DNA from: Planctomycetota bacterium
GTDB taxonomy: Bacteria > Planctomycetota > UBA1135 > JAKEFM01
Assembly: GCA_022616055.1 (NCBI GenBank)
Contig: JAKEFM010000219.1
Coordinates: forward strand, 1 to 40,129
Reading direction: 5' to 3'
DNA length: 40,129 nucleotides
In this document: positions 14,560-21,827 of the stretch, one piece after another
Layout of the letters: each line of letters opens with the position of its first letter
Numbering within the stretch: position 1 is the first letter of the stretch
The notes under the pieces: model-generated
Databases searched by the model: none
Told to the model about the DNA's origin: nothing
The model's input: only the letters and a program-made list of their open reading frames with translations
Translations under genes and position numbers: made by a program

Positions 14560-14873
14560 AGGACCGCCGGATGGCCGTCGTCGTGAACACGATCGAAGCC
14601 CGATTCCCAGGCGTTCGAGTCGTGGTCGAACCCTATCGTTCCCCGGACGACGAGACGATCCGCTGGTGGGTCTACATCCTGCACTGTCGGCGGAAGGACG
14701 TCCGGACGGTCCGCCTCTTCGCGATTCAGCTGGGGCTGGACGTCTTTCGCCCGGAGATGCCGTTCATCGCGGACGCCCGGGAAGGTTGGAACACGGCTCT
14801 CTACCTCGCCCGGAAGGAGGTGGAGACCCGCGGGACGCGCAGGTCCCGCCCCCCCCGCAGGCGGATCGCCTGA
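14514..14873 (+). CDS. Tandem paralog 1, unknown 119-aa basic protein
   Basis: Function not recognised. The start MPPRSRKVRS aligns with MPPRGRRVRA of copy 2, which supports ATG 14514 although it lies inside the HEPN gene. The shared core is NTIEARFPGV, then VVVEPY, RWWVYILHCRRKD, a helix (VRTVRLFAIQLGLDVF) and MPFIADAREGWNTALYLARK. A strand-strand-helix-strand arrangement is likely. Both ends are strongly basic (RKVRSGRHQVKDRR and RRSRPPRRRIA), as in nucleic-acid-binding proteins. It has no signal peptide. The overlap with the HEPN gene suggests a shared job, perhaps as its partner or inhibitor; this is inference. The RNTIEARFPGV-type start region recalls no family I can name. Confidence 0.8.
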   Translation: MPPRSRKVRSGRHQVKDRRMAVVVNTIEARFPGVRVVVEPYRSPDDETIRWWVYILHCRRKDVRTVRLFAIQLGLDVFRPEMPFIADAREGWNTALYLARKEVETRGTRRSRPPRRRIA

Positions 14874-14876
14874 AGG

Positions 14877-15236
14877 ATGCCGCCGCGAGGTCGAAGGGTT
14901 CGTGCGGAAGACCACCGGATGAGAGACTGGCGGATGGCCATCCTCGCCAACACGATCGAGGCCAGGTTCCCGGGCGTCCGGGTCGTCGTGGAGCCGTATC
15001 GCTCCGATGACGACGAGACGGTCCGCTGGTGGATGTACGTCCTGCACTGTCGCCGAAGGGACCACCGGGCGGCATCGGGGTTCGCGTTCGAGGTGGGGAA
15101 GAAGCTCTTCGATGGCGGCATTCCCTTCATCACCGATCCGAGGGATGCCTGGGGCACGACCGCCTACGTGGCGGAGATGCGGAGATACGCCCGCGCGGCG
15201 CGCAGGACCCGTCCGCCCCGCAAGCGGATCGCGTGA
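14877..15236 (+). CDS. Tandem paralog 2, unknown 119-aa basic protein
   Basis: Second unit of the array, starting three bases after the stop of copy 1 (TGA AGG ATG), with AGG as a minimal ribosome site, so it depends on coupled translation. It keeps the NTIEARFPGVRVVVEPYRS core and RWWMYVLHCRRRD but diverges in the helix (HRAASGFAFEVGKKLF) and the loop (GIPFITDPRDAWGTT), where copies 1 and 4 are identical. Basic tails are retained. Variation concentrated in residues 60-95 with a constant core is what one would expect if that face binds different partners, though the sample is four genes. Confidence 0.8.
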   Translation: MPPRGRRVRAEDHRMRDWRMAILANTIEARFPGVRVVVEPYRSDDDETVRWWMYVLHCRRRDHRAASGFAFEVGKKLFDGGIPFITDPRDAWGTTAYVAEMRRYARAARRTRPPRKRIA

Positions 15237-15239
15237 GGG

Positions 15240-15599
15240 ATGTCGACGCGATCTCCCAAGGTCCGAGCTCGCGACCACCGGAGGAAGGACCGGCGGCTGA
15301 CCATCCTCGCGAACACGATCGAGGCACGCTTTCCCGGCGTCCAGGTCGTCGTCGACCCCTACGAATCCTGGGGCAACTCCGCGGTCCGCTGGAGGGTCAG
15401 CGTCCTCCGCTGCCGCCGGCGAGACCTCGAAGAGGTCTCTCGGTTCGCCTCCCAACTGGGGGTGAACGTGTTCGAGCGTCACCTGCCCTTCGTGACGAAC
15501 ACCTTCGAGGACCGGGACACGGCCCTCTACCTCGACCGGAGGAGGAGGGAGGCTCGGGCCGCGAGAATGGCGAGCCGCCTCCGGAGAGGGACGGCCTGA
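15240..15599 (+). CDS. Tandem paralog 3, unknown 119-aa basic protein
   Basis: Third unit, again three bases after the preceding stop (TGA GGG ATG). It is the most divergent copy: NTIEARFPGVQVVVDPYES is kept, but the acidic SPDDET loop becomes SWGNSA, the WWVYILHC strand becomes WRVSVLRC, and the helix reads LEEVSRFASQLGVNVF. Length is still exactly 119 residues and the alignment needs no gap, so it is under constraint rather than decaying. Function is unknown, as for the other copies. Confidence 0.8.
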   Translation: MSTRSPKVRARDHRRKDRRLTILANTIEARFPGVQVVVDPYESWGNSAVRWRVSVLRCRRRDLEEVSRFASQLGVNVFERHLPFVTNTFEDRDTALYLDRRRREARAARMASRLRRGTA

Positions 15600-15658
15600 G
15601 GGATCCGCGGGGACCGGAGGGCACTCGCTCGATGGGGGGAGGATCGAGAAGCCGACGC

Positions 15659-16018
15659 ATGGCGCCGCGGAGTCGACGGATGCGCCTTGGAGACCACCGG
15701 ACGAGGGACCGGAGGATGGCCATCGTCGCGAACACGATCGAGGCCCGGTTCCCGGGGGTCCGGGTCGTGGTCGAACCCTATCGTTCCCCGGACGACGAGA
15801 CGATCCGCTGGTGGGTCTACATCCTGCACTGTCGGCGAAAGGACGTCCGGACGGTCCGCCTCTTCGCGATTCAGCTGAGGCTGGACGTCTTTCGCCCGGA
15901 GATGCCGTTCATCGCGGACGCCCGGGAAGGTTGGAACACGGCTCTCTACCTCGCCCGGAAGAAGGCGGAGGTCCGCGCCGCCAATCGCGCCCGCCGCCCG
16001 CGCAGGCTGAGCGCCTGA
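15659..16018 (+). CDS. Tandem paralog 4, unknown 119-aa basic protein
   Basis: Fourth unit, after a 59-base spacer. ATG 15659 aligns with the other starts (MAPRSRRMRL), but ATG 15632, in frame nine codons upstream, has a GGAGG at 15616-15620 and may be the real start, giving 128 residues. From residue 25 to about 101 it differs from copy 1 at a single residue (Gly to Arg in the helix), while its ends differ more, including the C-terminal AANRARRPRRLSA. This pattern points to recent gene conversion or a recent copy of unit 1 inserted at the end. Downstream, a GGCGAG/CTCGCC dyad (16031-16062) may mark the end of the operon. Confidence 0.8.
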   Translation: MAPRSRRMRLGDHRTRDRRMAIVANTIEARFPGVRVVVEPYRSPDDETIRWWVYILHCRRKDVRTVRLFAIQLRLDVFRPEMPFIADAREGWNTALYLARKKAEVRAANRARRPRRLSA

Positions 16019-16081
16019 CCCGGCGGCGCGGGCGAGGCCCCGGTGGACAGGGGGGGCTCGCCAGGGTTGTCATGCTCGGCC

Positions 16082-19000
16082 ATGGCCGAGCCGATCGACC
16101 GCCGCACCTTCCTCGCCGCGGCGGGCTCGGTCCCCTTCGTTCTCCCCGTCCTCCCGCCGTGGCTGCGGAGGATGGGGCAGAAGGACGGCGGCCGGCTCGA
16201 CGACCGGGAGATCCCCGCGGACAAGGGGCTCGACCCGAAGTGGGTCCGCTCGCTCTTCGAGCGCGGGGAGCCGACCGTCTACCGCGGGGCGTCGCTCGCG
16301 AAGGTCGCCATGCCGATCGGCGGCATAGGGAGCGGTCAGGTCTACCTGACCGGGGACGGGACGCTCACGCACTGGGCCGTCTTCGGAGGTCCGAGGTCGC
16401 CGGGGGACCTTCTCTGCGAGTTCTCCGTCACGGCGAAGGTCGGGGACCGGGAGGAGACCCGGCGGCTCGACGCGACGGGCTTCGACGCGATCGAGTTCCG
16501 CGGGGAGTGGCCCTTCGGGTTCGTGCGGTTCGCCTCTCGGACGCGGCGCGCCTTCCCCCTCGAGGTCGACCTCGAGGCCTGGAACCCGAAGGTCCCCCTC
16601 GACGCCGGGGCCTCGATCCTCCCCGGGGTCCTCCTGCGCTACCGTCTCCGGAATCCGGGGAAAGATGCGGCGACCGCGACGCTGCGCGGGACCCTGCTCA
16701 ACGCCGCGGGGTGGATGGGCGGGCTCGAGGGGTTCCGCGGCAACGGCTTCGGCGGGAACCTGAACCTCCCCTTCTCCGAGGAGACCCTCGTCGGGGTCCA
16801 CATGGGGACGGCGGCGCGGCTCGGGGAGGCGCGGCCGCCCGCCCGGGACCCGGAGCTGTTCGCCGGGTTCGACGGAGAGGACTACGGCGAGTGGACGGCC
16901 GAGGGGGAGGCGATGGGGAAGGCCCCCGCGCGCGGCACGCTCCCCCGGCAGAATCCGGTGCGCGGCTTCGACGGGGAGGGGCTCGTGAACACCTACCTCG
17001 GCGGGGACGACACGACGGGCCGGCTCCTCTCGCCGGAGTTCACGATCCGGAGGCCGTACGTGAACTTCCGGATCGGCGGCGGCGCCGGGGCGGGGACCCG
17101 GATGGATCTCCTCGTGGACGGGCGGGCGGTGAGGACCGCCCGAGGGACCAACGACGAGAGGCTCGAGCCGCGCTCCTGGCTCGTCTCGGACCTCGCCGGC
17201 AAGAAGGCGCGGATCGCGATCGTCGACGAGGCGAAGGGGGGATGGGGGCACGTCAACGTCGACCGGATCGAGTTCGCCGACGAGCCCGCGCGGAGCCGCG
17301 CCGCGGAGGCGACCTTCTGCCTGGCGGCGCTCGGGGAAGGCGGCCGCGCGATCCCCGCCCTCGACGCGACGGGCACGCCGCGGGAGGGGCCGAGTCCCCC
17401 GGGCGAGACCTACGCGGGGGCGGTCGAATGCGAGGTCGCGTTGCCGCCTGGAAGCGAGGAGGTCGTGACCTTCGTGGTCGCCTGGCATTCCCGCTCTCGC
17501 GTCACCGCCGGCCTCGAGGTCGGGAACCTCTACGCGATCGGGTCCCTGCCCGCACACTACGGGGCCCCCCACGTGATCGGGTACCCGGACGCCCGCTCCG
17601 TGGCACGCGCCCTCGCCGAGGGCGACCCAGGATCGACCGACGCCTTCCGGCGGACCTTCTTCGACAGCACCCTGCCTCGCTGGCTCCTCGAGCGCCTCTG
17701 GATGCCGGTCTCGATCCTGGCGACCGAGACCTGCCAGGTGTGGGCGGACGAGAGGTTCTGGGCGTGGGAGGGGGTCGGCTGCTGCGCGGGGACCTGCACC
17801 CACGTCTGGAACTACGAGCACGCCCTCGCCCGCCTCTGGCCCTCCCTCGACCGCTCGATCCGGGAGAAGCAGGACTACGGGGAGGCGTTCGACGAGGCGA
17901 CCGGGCTCGTCGGGTTCCGCGGCGACCGCCAGTACGCCGCCGACGGCCAGGCCGGCACGGTCCTCAAGGCCTATCGCGCGCACTTGATGTACGGGGCCGA
18001 CTGGTTCCTCCGGGGTCTCTGGCCGCGGATCAAGAAGAGCCTCGAGGTCCTGATCGCGCGGGAGGGAGGGGAGGAGGGGCTCCTCCGCGATCGGCAGCCC
18101 AACACCTACGACATCGACTTCGAGAGCGCGAACTCCTTCGTCGGCTCCCTCTACCTCGCCGCGCTGCGGGCCGGAGAGGAGATGGCGAAGCGAATGGGGG
18201 AGGAGGAGACGGCCGCGAGGTGGAGGTCGATCTTCGAGCGGGGCTCGAAGGCGACGATGGAGCGGCTCTTCGACGGGGAGTACTTCGTCCAGGAGGGGAA
18301 CGGCCCCTGGCAGTACGGGCCGGGCTGCCTCTCGGACCAGGTGTTCGGCCAGGGGTGGGCCCACCAGCTCGGGCTCGGCTACCTCTATCCCGTCGAAGCG
18401 GTCCGGTCGGCGCTGCGCGCCGTCTGGAAATACAACTGGGCGCCGGCTGTCGGCCCCTACAACCGGGCCCACCCGCCGGAGAGGTGGTTCCTCGGCCAGG
18501 ACGACGCCGGGCTCTTCGTCTGCACCTGGCCGAAGGGGGGGCGGGACGGGGAGCCGGTTCGCTACCGCGACGAGGTCTGGACCGGGATCGAGTACCAGGT
18601 CGCGGGGCACATGATCTGGGAGGGGATGGTCGAGGAGGCGCTCGTGATGATCCGGGCCGTCCACGACCGGTATGACGGCGTGCGCCGCAACCCCTGGAAC
18701 GAGGTCGAGTGCGGGGACCACTACGCGCGCGCGATGGCCTCCTACGGGTGCTACCTCGCGCTGTGCGGGTTCGGGTACGACGGGCCGGCGGGGAGGCTCT
18801 CCTTCGCCCCCGCGATCGGGGCCGAGGACTTCCGGGCGTTCTTCACCGGGGCGCAGGGGTGGGGGTCGATCTGGCAGCGCAAGGAGGGGTCGCGGTTCAC
18901 CCATGGCGTGGAGGTCGTCGGGGGGTTCCTCCGCCTCGCGGACCTCGGCCTTTCCTGGCCGGAGGGGTCCAAGCCGCGCCTCCTCGGAGCCCGGGTGGGG

Positions 19001-19111
19001 GGGAAGGAGGTCCGCGCCGTCCTGGTCGGGGGGGGGATCCGCTTCTATCCCGGCCTCTGGCTCGGGGATCCCGGGAGGACGGAACTGAAGGTCGAGATCG
19101 GCCTCGCCTGA
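16082..19111 (+). CDS. GH116 glucosylceramidase/beta-glucosidase-like exported enzyme
   Basis: A 1009-residue enzyme of the GBA2-type family (GH116), acting on beta-glucosides. The N-terminus has a twin-arginine signal (DRRTFLAAAG followed by a hydrophobic stretch), so it is probably exported folded; ATG 16082 is chosen because the signal starts there. After the N-terminal beta domain (MPIGGIGSGQVYLTGDG) an extra domain of about 140 residues is inserted (about 258-400: DYGEWTAEGEA, GFDGEGLVNTY, GGWGHVNVDRIEF), a beta-sandwich also found in fructan-hydrolase-like proteins. The (alpha/alpha)6 part carries the likely nucleophile Glu563 (FWAWEGVG) and acid/base Asp677 (QPNTYDID). The VWTGIEYQVAGHMI block is strongly family-typical. 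The insertion may bind carbohydrate. Confidence 0.88.
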   Translation: MAEPIDRRTFLAAAGSVPFVLPVLPPWLRRMGQKDGGRLDDREIPADKGLDPKWVRSLFERGEPTVYRGASLAKVAMPIGGIGSGQVYLTGDGTLTHWAVFGGPRSPGDLLCEFSVTAKVGDREETRRLDATGFDAIEFRGEWPFGFVRFASRTRRAFPLEVDLEAWNPKVPLDAGASILPGVLLRYRLRNPGKDAATATLRGTLLNAAGWMGGLEGFRGNGFGGNLNLPFSEETLVGVHMGTAARLGEARPPARDPELFAGFDGEDYGEWTAEGEAMGKAPARGTLPRQNPVRGFDGEGLVNTYLGGDDTTGRLLSPEFTIRRPYVNFRIGGGAGAGTRMDLLVDGRAVRTARGTNDERLEPRSWLVSDLAGKKARIAIVDEAKGGWGHVNVDRIEFADEPARSRAAEATFCLAALGEGGRAIPALDATGTPREGPSPPGETYAGAVECEVALPPGSEEVVTFVVAWHSRSRVTAGLEVGNLYAIGSLPAHYGAPHVIGYPDARSVARALAEGDPGSTDAFRRTFFDSTLPRWLLERLWMPVSILATETCQVWADERFWAWEGVGCCAGTCTHVWNYEHALARLWPSLDRSIREKQDYGEAFDEATGLVGFRGDRQYAADGQAGTVLKAYRAHLMYGADWFLRGLWPRIKKSLEVLIAREGGEEGLLRDRQPNTYDIDFESANSFVGSLYLAALRAGEEMAKRMGEEETAARWRSIFERGSKATMERLFDGEYFVQEGNGPWQYGPGCLSDQVFGQGWAHQLGLGYLYPVEAVRSALRAVWKYNWAPAVGPYNRAHPPERWFLGQDDAGLFVCTWPKGGRDGEPVRYRDEVWTGIEYQVAGHMIWEGMVEEALVMIRAVHDRYDGVRRNPWNEVECGDHYARAMASYGCYLALCGFGYDGPAGRLSFAPAIGAEDFRAFFTGAQGWGSIWQRKEGSRFTHGVEVVGGFLRLADLGLSWPEGSKPRLLGARVGGKEVRAVLVGGGIRFYPGLWLGDPGRTELKVEIGLA

Positions 19112-19150
19112 AAAAACAGGTGGGCGCGAGGGTCACGCGCCCTCGCGCCC
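19111..19150 (-). terminator. Rho-independent terminator of the 19178-19804 gene
   Basis: A perfect 11-bp inverted repeat, GGGCGCGAGGG (19122-19132) and CCCTCGCGCCC (19140-19150), with a 7-base loop. Read on the minus strand it is followed after a few bases by six T (19111-19116 on the plus strand are A). It lies 28 bases past the minus-strand stop and overlaps the end of the GH116 gene; on the plus strand only a weak T stretch follows. Confidence 0.8.
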
Positions 19151-19177
19151 GGGTTTCGCCGCGCCCCCGAACGGCGA

Positions 19178-19804
19178 TCAGCGAGTCGGCTGGAAGTCGA
19201 CGAGCCAGGTGTCCTCCCCCTTGGCGTCGGCCTGGGCGGCCTTGTCCGCGCCGCGGCGGAGGAAGTCGAAGAACATCGAGATCAGGCGGGGATCCTCGAG
19301 CAGGCCGTAGCGCAGGGCGGTCTGGAGGTCCACCCCGAGCCAGTCGAGGTAGCGCTGCAGCATCGCGTCGGTGAAGCAGATGATGACGGTCGGAGGCTGA
19401 GGGTCGACGTCGACCGAGGTGCCGTCGCGGGGCTCGAGCGGGGCGACGTCGGCGCCCGGCCCGCTGGCGGTCATCGCCGGGGCCACGGCGAGGTTGCCCT
19501 TGCCGAGCTCCTGGCCGGCCCGCTTCGCCGTGGGCTCGGCCTTGTGCTTGCGCGCGGAGTCGTCGCCCCGCTTCCCGGTCGAGGAGTCGATCGGGGCGAG
19601 GTCGACGCCGGGCCCGCTCGCGGTGATCGCCGGGGCGAAGGCGAGGTTGCCCTTGCCGAGGACCTCGCGGGCCTGCTTCTCCTTCGAGACGGGCTCGATC
19701 TTGTGTCCGAGCGGCGGCGCCGCCTTCTTCGGGTCGGCGGCGTCGGCCGATGAGACGAGGACGATCGTGGCGGCCAGGACGGAGAGGATCGCGGTGCGGG
19801 ACAT
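19178..19804 (-). CDS. Secreted protein with two internal GKGNLA repeats
   Basis: Function not recognised. Residues 1-22 are a signal peptide (MSRTAILSVLAATIVLVSSADA). The mature protein has two copies of LGKGNLAxAPAxTASGPGxDxAP, about 50 residues apart, each preceded by a basic stretch (KHKAEPTAKRAGQE for the second). The last 70 residues form a different part, PPTVIICFTDAMLQRYLDWLG and then helices with LEDPRLISMFFDFLRRG. The repeats are low in hydrophobic content and may be linkers or binding motifs. A GGAACGG stretch precedes the ATG. The gene stands alone, with its own terminator, and is divergent from the kinase gene, sharing a 331-base upstream region. Confidence 0.8.
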   Translation of the reverse strand: MSRTAILSVLAATIVLVSSADAADPKKAAPPLGHKIEPVSKEKQAREVLGKGNLAFAPAITASGPGVDLAPIDSSTGKRGDDSARKHKAEPTAKRAGQELGKGNLAVAPAMTASGPGADVAPLEPRDGTSVDVDPQPPTVIICFTDAMLQRYLDWLGVDLQTALRYGLLEDPRLISMFFDFLRRGADKAAQADAKGEDTWLVDFQPTR

Positions 19805-20135
19805 GGGAGCCGTTCCTTTCTGCCCCTCGCGGGGCCGTGCCGATCAGGGGAGCCGGATCCCGGGGCGGGCCGAACGGATCTCCGGGGGAGGAGGGGGGGC
19901 GTAAGAGGGAGACCGTTCGCTCCGTCCCTCCTCCCGGCTCCGGAAGGAGTCCCCGGCGGTGGCCGCCTCGGAGGGCCCCATGTCCGCCGGAGGATCCCGA
20001 AGGAGGCTCGAGAGAGGTCGCGCCCCCCCGGTCCCCGAGGCGGCGACCCCGTCCGCGCGCCCGACATGGCGGAGTCCCCCCGGCTCGCGTACGCTCGCCC
20101 CTCCGGCGGCCCGAGACGGGGACCGGGAGGCGATC
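19805..20135. other. Intergenic region between divergent genes
   Basis: 331 bases between the secreted repeat protein (minus) and the Ser/Thr kinase (plus). Frames are open on the plus strand through the kinase's upstream side, but the translation is Arg/Pro-rich and the strong GGGAGG at 20125-20130 places the real kinase start at 20136. Both promoters presumably lie here; I cannot assign hexamers with confidence. Confidence 0.5.
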
Positions 20136-21824
20136 GTGGACGGCAAGGACGACGCGAGGGCGACGCCCGCACGCGCGGCGGCCCGATCCGGGGCTCCCCG
20201 GTTCGCCGGGCGCTACGAGATCCGGGGAGTGCTGGGGGAGGGCTCCTTCGGCGTCGTCTACCTCGCGCACGACGCCCGCCTCGACCGCGAGGTCGCCCTC
20301 AAGTTCCTCCGGCCGCAGGCGTTCTCCGAGCCGCAGGCGAAGGAGCGCTTCCTCCGGGAGGCCCGCTCGCTCGCGGCCGTCGTCCACCCCAACGTCGTCG
20401 TCGTGTACGACTTGGGGGAGGTCGACGGGAGCCCCTACCTGAGCCTCGAGCGGATCGAGGGGACGACGCTCCGGGAGGCCCTCGCGGGGGCGCCCTTCTC
20501 GGTCGCCGAGACGGTGGCGGTGGGCCGGGCGCTCCTCTCCGCGCTCGCCGCCATCCACGCCGCGGGGGTCGTCCACCGGGACGTCAAGCCGGCCAACGTG
20601 ATGCTCTCCCGCGACGGGCGGGTGAAGCTCATGGACTTCGGTCTCGCCCGGGGGACCGGGGCGGCCTTCGATCTCACCGTCGGCGGGGTGACGGCCGGCA
20701 CCCCGTACTACATGGCCCCCGAGCAGTGGCGGGGGAGGTCGGCGACGCCGCTCACCGACCTCTTCGCCCTCGGGACGCTCCTCTACGAGTGCCTCGCCGG
20801 TCGGGTCCCCTTCAAGGCGGCGGGATTCGAGGAGCTGCAGCAGGCCGTCCTCCTCGACGATCCTCCCCCCCTGCGGGAGGTCCGCTCCGACGTCCCCGAG
20901 TCGCTCGCCGACGTCATCGCCAAGTCCCTTGCCAAGGAGCCCGGGGACCGCCACGCGAGCGCCGCGGAGATGCGCGCCGCGCTCACGGGCCTCTCGAACA
21001 ACCCCGACGAGACGGGGGTCCTGCGGGGGAAGGCCGTGCGCCTGCGGCGGCCCCCGGTCCTGCCCCTCACCCGGAGTCTCGCGTTCCGGGCGGACGCGAC
21101 GGTCCCGGTGGAGCCCCCGGCTCCCCTCCCGAGGCGGCGCTGCTTCCTGCGCTACGCCGGCGCGGCCGCGGCGGTCCTAGCCCTCGCGTTCGCGGGGCTC
21201 GCCGCCTACAGGGCGTTCGCGGCGGGACGGGAGATCGGGCTCGCGGTGCGGGCGTTCCGCCTGTCGAAGGACGGGGCCCGGGAGGAGCCGGTGACCGAAG
21301 GGTCGACCATCCGCTCGAGGGAGCTCCTCCGCTTCGAGGTCCTCCCCTCGGAGGAGGCCTACCTCTACGTGTTCAACGTCGACTCGAGCGGGGCGACGTA
21401 CGCCCTCTTCCCCTCGACGGACGCCGGGTACGACCAGGAGAACCCGTTCCCCGGGGGCCGAACGCACCTCCTCCCTCCTTCCTCGGGGGGGACGAGGGGG
21501 GACTTCCGTATGGACGAGACCCTCGGGGAGGAGCGCTTCTACGTCGTCGCGTCCCGCGGGCCATGTGCACCCCTCGAGGACGCGCTCGGCCGGATGCGCC
21601 AGGTCGGCAAGGACGACTCCCCCGCCGAGCTGGCGCGGGTCGACGAGCCTCGGGCCAAGCGGGCCGTGGACGAGATCCTGAGGATGAGGGGGGCGACGAA
21701 GGTGGTCGAGTCTCCGCCTCCGTCGAAGGGGTCGGCCGCCGCCCCCGCGCCCGTTCCGGACGCGGTGCGGCTGATCGGCCGGGAGCAGACCGCCTGGGAG
21801 CTGCTCCTGCGCCACGAGCCCTGA
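20136..21824 (+). CDS. Transmembrane Ser/Thr protein kinase with DUF4384-like domain
   Basis: A 562-residue receptor-type kinase. GTG 20136 is chosen for the GGGAGG five bases upstream. The cytoplasmic kinase domain shows GEGSFGVVY, Lys56 in VALKFL, HRDVKPAN (His147-Arg148-Asp149), DFG at 167-169 and MAPEQW, so all catalytic elements are intact. A single transmembrane helix lies near 340-360 (AAAAVLALAFAGLAAYRAFA). The outer part resembles DUF4384: AYLYVFNVDSSGATYALFPS, NPFPGG, and GEERFYVVASR, a domain often attached to bacterial kinases. It probably senses an envelope signal and phosphorylates cytoplasmic targets. Its stop is three bases from the stop of the convergent MBL gene. Confidence 0.92.
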   Translation: MDGKDDARATPARAAARSGAPRFAGRYEIRGVLGEGSFGVVYLAHDARLDREVALKFLRPQAFSEPQAKERFLREARSLAAVVHPNVVVVYDLGEVDGSPYLSLERIEGTTLREALAGAPFSVAETVAVGRALLSALAAIHAAGVVHRDVKPANVMLSRDGRVKLMDFGLARGTGAAFDLTVGGVTAGTPYYMAPEQWRGRSATPLTDLFALGTLLYECLAGRVPFKAAGFEELQQAVLLDDPPPLREVRSDVPESLADVIAKSLAKEPGDRHASAAEMRAALTGLSNNPDETGVLRGKAVRLRRPPVLPLTRSLAFRADATVPVEPPAPLPRRRCFLRYAGAAAAVLALAFAGLAAYRAFAAGREIGLAVRAFRLSKDGAREEPVTEGSTIRSRELLRFEVLPSEEAYLYVFNVDSSGATYALFPSTDAGYDQENPFPGGRTHLLPPSSGGTRGDFRMDETLGEERFYVVASRGPCAPLEDALGRMRQVGKDDSPAELARVDEPRAKRAVDEILRMRGATKVVESPPPSKGSAAAPAPVPDAVRLIGREQTAWELLLRHEP

Positions 21825-21827
21825 TCG

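Larger units (their letters stand above)
14514..16018 (+). repeat. Tandem array of four 360-bp homologous genes
   Basis: Starts at 14514, 14877, 15240 and 15659: the first three units repeat with an exact 363-base period (360 coding plus a 3-base spacer), and the fourth follows after a 59-base spacer. All four proteins align over 119 residues without gaps. Between 14619-14816 and 15764-15961 the DNA of copies 1 and 4 differs at only two positions, much less than between other pairs. Confidence 0.92.

Noticed and set aside
14514..16018. Regular 363-base periodicity considered as a CRISPR or satellite-type repeat
   Set aside because: The units are complete genes of 119 codons with diverged sequence, not short identical repeats with spacers.
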